From the NCBI GenBank assembly GCA_958405565.1, contig CATYEN010000014.1, positions 1-46,064 on the forward strand: DNA of 46,064 nt, read 5' to 3'. The DNA is from an uncultured Collinsella sp. GTDB lineage: Bacteria; Actinomycetota; Coriobacteriia; Coriobacteriales; Coriobacteriaceae. Both the position numbers and the translations under genes were made by a program. Shown piece after piece: positions 40,710 to 46,064 of this stretch; position 1 is the first letter of the stretch, and each line of letters opens with the position of its first letter. A model generated the notes under the pieces. That model was not told where the DNA came from. It worked only from the letters and a program-made list of their open reading frames with translations, and did no database searches.

Positions 40710-43391
40710 ATGGCACAGACCACGACAGACACCACCGCCAGCACCGTCTCCGCCGCCGGGGCTGCCAGCTCATTCTCGGGCGGCACGGGGACCGAAGCCG
40801 AGTTTGGCTCGCTCGGTGCGCTCTCCCCCACCTGGTGGGAGCCCGAGGATGGCAGTGAGCCCGAACCATGGCTCACGCCTGATCAGGCCTTCGAACGCTT
40901 CTTTGAATGGACAAGCGACCGTGGCATTGAGCTGTGGGACCACCAAGAAGAAGCCCTCATGGACCTGGCTGCCGGCGATCACGTCATTTTGGGAACACCG
41001 ACCGGATCGGGTAAATCGCTCGTCGCGCTGGGCATGCTCTTTATGGGCATGGCGCAGGGCAAGCGCTGCTACTACACGGCTCCTATCAAGGCTCTGGTCA
41101 GTGAGAAGTTTTTCGACCTTGTGCAGGTGCTCGGCCGCGATAACGTCGGTATGATCACCGGCGACACGCATATCAATACCAAGGCGCCCGTCATCTGCTG
41201 CACGGCAGAGATCCTTGCCAACGACGCGCTGCGCGAGGGCGAAGATACCGATGTTGGCTGCGTCGCCATGGACGAGTTCCACTACTTTGCCGACCCCGAT
41301 CGCGGTTGGGCCTGGCAGGTGCCGCTGCTCACCCTGCCTCACACGCAATTCATGCTCATGAGCGCCACGCTCGGCGATGTCACCGCAATCGCCGCCTCGC
41401 TCGAGCAACACACCGGCGCTACCTGCGACTTGGTCGTCGATGCCCCACGCCCCGTGCCGTTGAGCTACGACTACGTGACGACCTCGCTCGAAGGCACCGT
41501 CGAGCTCGCGATGCGCCGCGGCGAGGCCCCGCTCTACATCGTGCACTTTAGCCAGGATGCCGCACTTGCGACGGCGCAATCCCTCGCCAACTTTGGCATT
41601 GCCAGCAAGGAGCAGCGCGAGGCCATCAAGGAGGCAGCCAAGGGCACGAGCTTCTCGACGGCCTTCGGCAAGATCCTCAAGCGTTTGCTCGGCTGCGGCG
41701 TCGGCGTGCACCACGCCGGTATGCTGCCGCGCTATCGTCTACTGGTCGAGCGCTTGGCGCAGCAGGGCCTGCTGCCCGTCATCTGCGGCACCGATACGCT
41801 CGGCGTCGGCATCAACGTACCCATCCATACCGTGGTGCTCACCGCGCTCACCAAGTTCGACGGCTACAAGATGCGTCGCCTGCGCGCCCGCGAGTTCCAT
41901 CAGATTGCCGGTCGCGCCGGCCGCTCGGGCTTCGATACCGAGGGCATGGTCATCGCCGAGGCCCCGGAGCACGAGATCGAGAACGCCAAACTCATGGCCA
42001 AGGCGGGCGACGACCCCAAAAAACTCCGCAAGATTAAAAAGAAGAAGGCCCCCGAGGGCTTTGTCACCTGGAACAAGCAGACCTTTGAGCGCCTGATCGA
42101 GACGCAGCCCGAAACGCTCAAGCCGCGCCTTCGCATCACACACTCCATGGTGATTAGCGTGGTCGAGCAGGGCGGCGATGCCCGAGCCCGCGTACACGAC
42201 CTCATCGAGACGAGCCTGCAGACTCCCGAGGAAAAGGCAAAGCTCGAGGTTCGTGCCGACGAGATCTTCGCCACGCTCATCGACTCCGGCGTCGTCGTAC
42301 GCACCGAGGTGCCGCCCGCACCCGACGCTCCGGCTGACGCCGCGCCGGACATCGACTACGCGCTGACGGTCGACCTGCCCGAGGACTTTGCGCTCGACCA
42401 GCCGCTCTCGCCGTTTTTGCTTGCCGCGCTGGAGCTGCTCGACCCCGAGAGTGAGACCTATACCATGGATCTCATCTCGATGGTCGAGGCTACGCTCGAG
42501 GACCCCAAGCAGGTATTGCGCGCACAGGAGCGCGCCGCGCGCGACCGCGCGATGGCCGAAATGAAGGCTGACGGCGTCGAATATGAGGAACGCCTGGAGC
42601 GCATCCAGGATGTCACCTACGAAAAGCCGCTCGAGGACTTGCTCGATGCCGCCTTCGACAAGTACTGCCAGGAAGTGCCCTGGGCCAACGACTATCAGCT
42701 CTCTCCCAAGAGCGTTCTGCGCGATATGCTGGAAAGCGCGAGCGATTTTAAGGGCTACATTCAAAAGCTCGGCATCGCCCGCTCCGAAGGCATTCTGCTG
42801 CGCTACCTGGCCGAGGCCTACCGTTCGCTCGATCGCACCGTACCCATCGAGAAGCGCGACGAGCGCCTGCGCGATATTATCTCGTGGCTGGGCTTTGTGG
42901 TGCGTTCGGTCGACTCGAGCCTGGTGGACGAGTGGGAGAACGCTGGCAACCCGGCGGCCCTCGACGCCGCACCGCCGCAGGGCATCGACGAGGTCGTGGC
43001 GGACCGCCGCGGCTGCACGCTGCTGGTGCGCAACGCGCTCTTCCGCCGCGTGGCCCTTGCCGCTCGCGATCACGTTCGCGACCTGGGCGAGCTCGACGAC
43101 GACTGGGGCATGAGCGAGATCCGCTGGCAAAAGGCGCTCGATGCCTATCACGAGCAACACGAGGAGATCCTCACCGACGGAGATGCCCGCAGCGCCGCGA
43201 TGTTCTCCATCGACGAGTCCGACGAGAAGACCGCACACGTATGGCACGTGCACCAGATCTTTGCTGACGAGGATGGCGACCACGACTTTGGCATCATGGG
43301 CGATGTCGATCTGGACGCCACGCAAGACGGCGGCGAGGTCATCTTCAAGAACTACCGCGTCGGCTTTATCGAGGACCTGCTCGAGGACTAG
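40710..43391 (+). CDS. Ski2-like DEAD/DEAH-box RNA helicase with DUF3516 domain
   Basis: Superfamily 2 helicase of 893 aa. Motif I GTPTGSGKS (95-103), motif Ia YTAPIKALVSEKFF, motif II in the form DEFH (188-191), SAT (218-220), GTDTLGVGIN and motif VI QIAGRAGRSG are intact. The C-terminal half (about 520-893) is the DUF3516 domain common in actinobacteria (LSPKSVLRDMLE, LGIARSEGILLRYLAEAYR, IISWLGFVVRSVDSSLVDEW). The family is related to HelY/Mtr4 and probably acts on RNA; the true role is not established. The first 45 residues are low-complexity Ser/Thr/Ala/Gly. The start at 40710 has only a weak ribosome site. Confidence 0.9.
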   Translation: MAQTTTDTTASTVSAAGAASSFSGGTGTEAEFGSLGALSPTWWEPEDGSEPEPWLTPDQAFERFFEWTSDRGIELWDHQEEALMDLAAGDHVILGTPTGSGKSLVALGMLFMGMAQGKRCYYTAPIKALVSEKFFDLVQVLGRDNVGMITGDTHINTKAPVICCTAEILANDALREGEDTDVGCVAMDEFHYFADPDRGWAWQVPLLTLPHTQFMLMSATLGDVTAIAASLEQHTGATCDLVVDAPRPVPLSYDYVTTSLEGTVELAMRRGEAPLYIVHFSQDAALATAQSLANFGIASKEQREAIKEAAKGTSFSTAFGKILKRLLGCGVGVHHAGMLPRYRLLVERLAQQGLLPVICGTDTLGVGINVPIHTVVLTALTKFDGYKMRRLRAREFHQIAGRAGRSGFDTEGMVIAEAPEHEIENAKLMAKAGDDPKKLRKIKKKKAPEGFVTWNKQTFERLIETQPETLKPRLRITHSMVISVVEQGGDARARVHDLIETSLQTPEEKAKLEVRADEIFATLIDSGVVVRTEVPPAPDAPADAAPDIDYALTVDLPEDFALDQPLSPFLLAALELLDPESETYTMDLISMVEATLEDPKQVLRAQERAARDRAMAEMKADGVEYEERLERIQDVTYEKPLEDLLDAAFDKYCQEVPWANDYQLSPKSVLRDMLESASDFKGYIQKLGIARSEGILLRYLAEAYRSLDRTVPIEKRDERLRDIISWLGFVVRSVDSSLVDEWENAGNPAALDAAPPQGIDEVVADRRGCTLLVRNALFRRVALAARDHVRDLGELDDDWGMSEIRWQKALDAYHEQHEEILTDGDARSAAMFSIDESDEKTAHVWHVHQIFADEDGDHDFGIMGDVDLDATQDGGEVIFKNYRVGFIEDLLED

Positions 43392-43410
43392 CCGAACATG
43401 CTGGAACGAA

Positions 43411-43448
43411 ACGGGGCCGCTGGCAATATAGCCAGCGGCCCCGTTTTT
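43411..43448. terminator. Bidirectional terminator between the DUF3516 helicase and DUF2130 genes
   Basis: A perfect 14-bp stem (43411-43424 with 43431-43444, loop AATATA) ends in TTTTT on the plus strand and TTTCG on the minus strand. Confidence 0.92.
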
Positions 43449-43465
43449 GCACTATCCGCTATGCC

Positions 43466-45223
43466 TTACTCGGCATCCTCGACCTCATACGAATCCGCCT
43501 CGGCGGGCTCATCGTTTGTCTCTGGCGCAGCCCCGCGCGCCTCGTCAAACGCCGCCTTCATGGTCTTGTTACCCCACGTGAGCTTGCGAATGGTAAGATC
43601 GTCGGCCTTCTTGTTGGCTAGGCGCAGGTTGTTCTCGGAAGACAGCAACGCCTCCTTGGTTTTCTGCAGATGGCTAATCGTCTTGTCGATCTCATCGATC
43701 GCCGTTTGGAACTTGCGGCTCGCGATCTCGTAGTTGCGACCGAAATCATTCTTGAACTTCTCCATCTTGGCTTCGAAGTTCGTGACGTCGATATTCTGCT
43801 GCTTGTACTCCGCCAACTCCTGCTTATAGCGCAGCGAACCCATGGCAGCGTTGCGAAGAAGCGTGATCATGGGAATAAAGAACTGCGGGCGGATCACGTA
43901 CATCTTCTCATAGCGGTAACTCACGTCGACGATACCCGCGTTATAGAGCTCGCTCTCGGGCTCGAGCAGCGTGCAGAGCACCGCGTACTCACAGCCTTTC
44001 TGGTGACGATCGTGATCGAGTTTCTTAAAGAAGTCCTCGTTTTTATGCTTGGTCGCGGTCTCGTCGTTCTCGTTTTTCATCTCGAACATAATCGAAATGA
44101 CCTCGTTGCCGCTCGCGTCGCACTCGCGGAAGATAAAGTCCCCCTTGGTGCCCTCGGACGCATCGTTATCTTTCTCAAAGTACGCGTTAGGAAACGCCGT
44201 CATGCGTAGGCGGTTAAACTCGGTCTCGCAGTGCTGCTCGAGCGACTCGCCCACCATCTTGGTGGACAGGCGGACCTTCATGTCCTTAAGGCGCTCAATC
44301 TCTTCGTCCTTGTAGCGGATCAACTCGTCGCTCACGCGCTTGGCCTGCGCGAGCTCAAGCTCGTGGGCTGCCTTGGCCTGTTCCTCACGCGAATCGCGCA
44401 CCGCCAGCTCACTCGTCAGCTTGGCACGCGCCTCATCACGCTCACGCTCCGCCGCGGCGACCGCCTCCGATAGGTTCATTTTGGCCGTCAGCTCCTGTTC
44501 GCGCAGCTGGGCACGCAGGCCCTCGGCCTCTTGCTCGGACTGAGCCTTTGCGGCGGAAAACTTCTCTTGTACCTTCGCGCGATAGTCAGCTAGCGCGCGC
44601 TCGGCCTCGCTGCGAGTGGCATCAAGCTCACGCTGTGACTCGGCCGCCGCGGCGGCAAGCGCCATCTCCTGGGCCTTGTCCGCCGCGGAGAGCTTTGCCT
44701 GTAGCTCAGCAATCTGAGCGTCGCGGGCGGACAGATCGTTTTGAGCGGCATTGCGCGCCGAAGCCTCGGCAAGCTTGGCTTCGTCATCCTTGCGTCCCAG
44801 CTGCGCACGCAAATTGTCAATCTCGCGCTGAAGCTCGGCATTCTCCTTTTGAGCGTCGGCACGGGCCTCAACCGCCGCGCGCTGGCTTGCGCTCTCACGC
44901 TCTGCGGCAGCGCCCTCAAGCTTGGCGCGCAGCTCGGCAAGCTCGGCATCGCGCTTGGCGACTTCTTGCGCCAGTTTCTGATCCGCAGTGTTCTTCTGCT
45001 CGACAAGCTGAGCGTTGCGCTGAGACTCCGCCTCCTGCAAAGCAGCCGTCGAACGCGAGCGCTCAAGCTCCAGCGCCTGCTCGCCCTCGCGCTGGACTGC
45101 CTTCACACGCTCATCCAGGTCGCGCGAAAACTCGGCATCGCGTACTTGCTTGACGATATCCGCATAGCCGGACGCATCGACCTTAAAGACTTCGCCGCAA
45201 TGCGGGCACTTGATCTCGTTCAT
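43466..45223 (-). CDS. DUF2130 coiled-coil protein with putative nuclease domain
   Basis: A 585-aa cytosolic protein. The N-terminus has one CPHC zinc-ribbon half (C6, C9), then about 300 residues of coiled coil rich in Ala, Glu, Gln and Arg. The DUF2130 domain (about 330-540) contains GDFIFRECDASGNEVISIMFEMKNE, a pattern compatible with the PD-(D/E)xK nuclease fold (D...ExK), then DHDRHQKGCEYAVLCTLLE. The function is unknown; a role in DNA handling is suggested by the fold only. The ATG at 45223 has GAGGAG at 6 nt. It stands alone between two terminators. Confidence 0.88.
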   Translation of the reverse strand: MNEIKCPHCGEVFKVDASGYADIVKQVRDAEFSRDLDERVKAVQREGEQALELERSRSTAALQEAESQRNAQLVEQKNTADQKLAQEVAKRDAELAELRAKLEGAAAERESASQRAAVEARADAQKENAELQREIDNLRAQLGRKDDEAKLAEASARNAAQNDLSARDAQIAELQAKLSAADKAQEMALAAAAAESQRELDATRSEAERALADYRAKVQEKFSAAKAQSEQEAEGLRAQLREQELTAKMNLSEAVAAAERERDEARAKLTSELAVRDSREEQAKAAHELELAQAKRVSDELIRYKDEEIERLKDMKVRLSTKMVGESLEQHCETEFNRLRMTAFPNAYFEKDNDASEGTKGDFIFRECDASGNEVISIMFEMKNENDETATKHKNEDFFKKLDHDRHQKGCEYAVLCTLLEPESELYNAGIVDVSYRYEKMYVIRPQFFIPMITLLRNAAMGSLRYKQELAEYKQQNIDVTNFEAKMEKFKNDFGRNYEIASRKFQTAIDEIDKTISHLQKTKEALLSSENNLRLANKKADDLTIRKLTWGNKTMKAAFDEARGAAPETNDEPAEADSYEVEDAE

Positions 45224-45281
45224 AGCAGCTCCTCGATGGACGCAAATTTCAACCGCCTACACTCTACCGCGCCACGCGGAC

Positions 45282-45316
45282 AAAAAAGGCGCCGCCGCCA
45301 TAATGGCAACGGCGCC
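45282..45316 (-). terminator. Minus-strand terminator upstream of the DUF2130 gene
   Basis: GGCGCCG (45288-45294) pairs with CGGCGCC (45310-45316), with an inner GCCAT-A-ATGGC pairing, and is followed on the minus strand by TTTTTT (from 45282-45287). It would stop transcripts arriving from the insertion-sequence side before they enter the DUF2130 gene. Confidence 0.75.
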
Positions 45317-45322
45317 AGAACC

Positions 45323-45343
45323 ACCACAAAGGTGCCTGTCCCC
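45323..45343. repeat. Short dispersed-type repeat (GGTGCCTGTCCCC core)
   Basis: ACCACAAAGGTGCC followed by TGTCCCC matches a short motif I recall as widely scattered in bacterial genomes. Whether it is repeated in this genome cannot be seen from one window. Confidence 0.35.
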
Positions 45344-45379
45344 TTTATTATGAGCAGGACATTGTCAAGAGGCAAAATC

Positions 45380-45411
45380 GGGCCCGACCCCAACGATATG
45401 GGGTCAGGCCC
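45380..45411. terminator. 13-bp hairpin near the IS110 end
   Basis: 45380-45392 pairs with 45399-45411 (one mismatch, loop ACGATA). On the minus strand it is followed by GATTTTG. It may terminate transposase transcripts or mark the element's end. Confidence 0.5.
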
Positions 45412-46064
45412 TCTCCCTATACCAACCCGTCCGCGGCGACCTCGGCGTGTCTTCCCGACGCTCGTCTTCGCAGTTTATTATCCGCCCGTGGCGATCTCTC
45501 GCTGGGCAATCCGTTGCTACGGCTGAGGCTTCTACGTCGAACCGACAGTCTGTGCACGCGTGTGGCGCCCTGGGCGCTCGCAGAAAAGGGACCTGAGGTT
45601 CGCCTCAACGGCTTCGGATCAAACCGCTTCCGGGGTGATCGGCTTATGTGCGGGGGACCGGCCCCCTATGCCTCCTCGGCCATGAGGCCGACCGCCCACA
45701 CCCAGCAGGCGAGCTCGCGCGCCGTGGCCACGTTCGCCTTGTTGTTGTGGACCCCGCGCGCGAGCAGCGCCTCCCGCCTCTCGACCAGCCTCCGCACGCC
45801 CTTGGCGGCATGCCTCCGGGCGCCCCGGTCCGGGGCCTGGCCCTTGGCGAGGTCCTTCGGCCGCCCCGAGCACGTCAGGTAGTGCCACGCGGCCTCGACC
45901 AGCGTCTTCCTCAGGTGCTTGTTGCCGGCCTTGGTGATCGCGCCTCTGCGGTCGCTCTCCCCGCTGGAGTGCTCGGAGGGCGTCAGGCCGACCCATGCGG
46001 CGAACGACCGGGCGTTCCTGAACCTCGAGAACTCGCCGGCCTCGAACACGAGGTCGGCGGCGGA
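45412..46064 (-). mobile_element. IS110-family insertion sequence (partial; left boundary estimated)
   Basis: The transposase C-terminus and about 250 nt of structured non-coding DNA behind it lie here; the rest is beyond the window. IS110 elements lack inverted termini and make no target duplication of note, so the boundary near 45412 is only an estimate from the end of recognisable flanking features. Confidence 0.6.
45666..46064 (-). CDS. IS110-family transposase (partial, N-terminus off the window)
   Basis: The last 132 residues of an IS110-type (DEDD/Transposase_20) recombinase, open to the window edge. The visible part begins at the Transposase_20 helix-hairpin-helix region and shows the catalytic-serine context of that domain: FEAGEFSRFRNARSFAAWVG, LTPSEHSSGESDRRGAITK and GNKHLRKTLVEAAWHYL. 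Position 46049 is a GTG but is internal, since the family sequence continues upstream to the edge. The stop at 45666 lies in a GGGGG/CCCCC hairpin (45652-45666). Whether the element is complete cannot be judged. Confidence 0.88.
   Translation of the reverse strand, partial: SAADLVFEAGEFSRFRNARSFAAWVGLTPSEHSSGESDRRGAITKAGNKHLRKTLVEAAWHYLTCSGRPKDLAKGQAPDRGARRHAAKGVRRLVERREALLARGVHNNKANVATARELACWVWAVGLMAEEA

Larger units (their letters stand above)
45224..45665. other. 442-nt gene-free stretch between DUF2130 gene and IS110 transposase
   Basis: From left to right it holds the DUF2130 leader, a minus-strand terminator (45282-45316), a GGTGCCTGTCCCC repeat (45323-45343), a 13-bp hairpin (45380-45411) and about 250 nt of probable IS110 non-coding end with small hairpins at 45565-45577 and 45594-45607. 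No coding frame of its own is convincing. Confidence 0.6.

Noticed and set aside
41739..43325. A 528-codon minus-strand open frame inside the DUF3516 helicase gene
   Set aside because: Low-complexity Leu/Val/Gly/His translation, antisense to conserved helicase and DUF3516 sequence.
1..46064. tRNA, rRNA or CRISPR features
   Set aside because: No cloverleaf with a TTC arm and CCA-type end, no rRNA stretches and no regularly spaced repeats were seen on reading the gaps.

Overview
The window reads as an ordinary chromosomal segment of a high-GC, anaerobic, gut-type actinobacterium of the class Coriobacteriia, most likely Collinsella. The reasons are the GC-rich codon use, AAGGAGG-type ribosome sites with ATG or GTG starts, clostridial-type metabolic genes (long single-chain PurL, an Etf-coupled lactate-type dehydrogenase, a BaiA-like dehydrogenase) next to actinobacterial families (DUF3516 helicase), and a Collinsella-like set of neighbours. 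The genus is an inference from gene content. No rRNA, tRNA or CRISPR array was seen.

Layout. 1-6281 (minus): branched-chain amino-acid ABC transporter livK-livH-livM-livG-livF plus a second, paralogous binding-protein gene. 6531-8848 (plus): homoserine dehydrogenase and a BaiA-like short-chain dehydrogenase. 8971-10533 (minus): CPA2 antiporter. 10718-15499 (plus): purL and an EamA permease. 15608-19113 (minus): diguanylate cyclase, KdgT-like permease and AzlC/AzlD amino-acid exporter. 19242-20054 (plus): HD hydrolase. 20051-23676 (minus): FAD oxidase-EtfB-EtfA(ferredoxin), which looks like an electron-confurcating lactate dehydrogenase. 24023-27228 (plus): five unrecognised genes, four of them exported or membrane-anchored, resembling a WxL-type cell-surface cluster. 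27347-28063: DUF554 protein. 28151-33769 (plus): TerB_N/TerB_C protein, BrxD-like ATPase and Lhr/BrxHI-like helicase. 33797-36583 (minus): spermidine-synthase-like protein and Elp3. 36683-38301 (minus): membrane-bound XRE regulator and DUF4097 protein. 38569-43391 (plus): Trm9-like methyltransferase, TrmB and a Ski2-like DUF3516 helicase. 43466-45223 (minus): DUF2130 protein. 45666-46064 (minus): C-terminal part of an IS110-family transposase that runs off the window.

The best candidate for a poorly described system is the three-gene TerB_N/BrxD-like/BrxHI-like operon. It has the ATPase-helicase pair of type 2 BREX but no BREX methylase, phosphatase or BrxC nearby, and it has its own promoter framed by inverted repeats. 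Second is the exported cluster at 24-27 kb, whose parts (WxL-like protein, tiny protein with a degenerate sortase-type tail, large secreted protein, membrane-anchored protein) parallel Firmicute cell-surface complexes. Other points are a 123-bp inverted-repeat element before the DUF3516 helicase, an apparently leaderless elp3 with a Trm9-like methyltransferase gene 2 kb away, and a structured non-coding stretch behind the IS110 transposase.

All family assignments come from motifs read by eye and from remembered family features. No database search was run.
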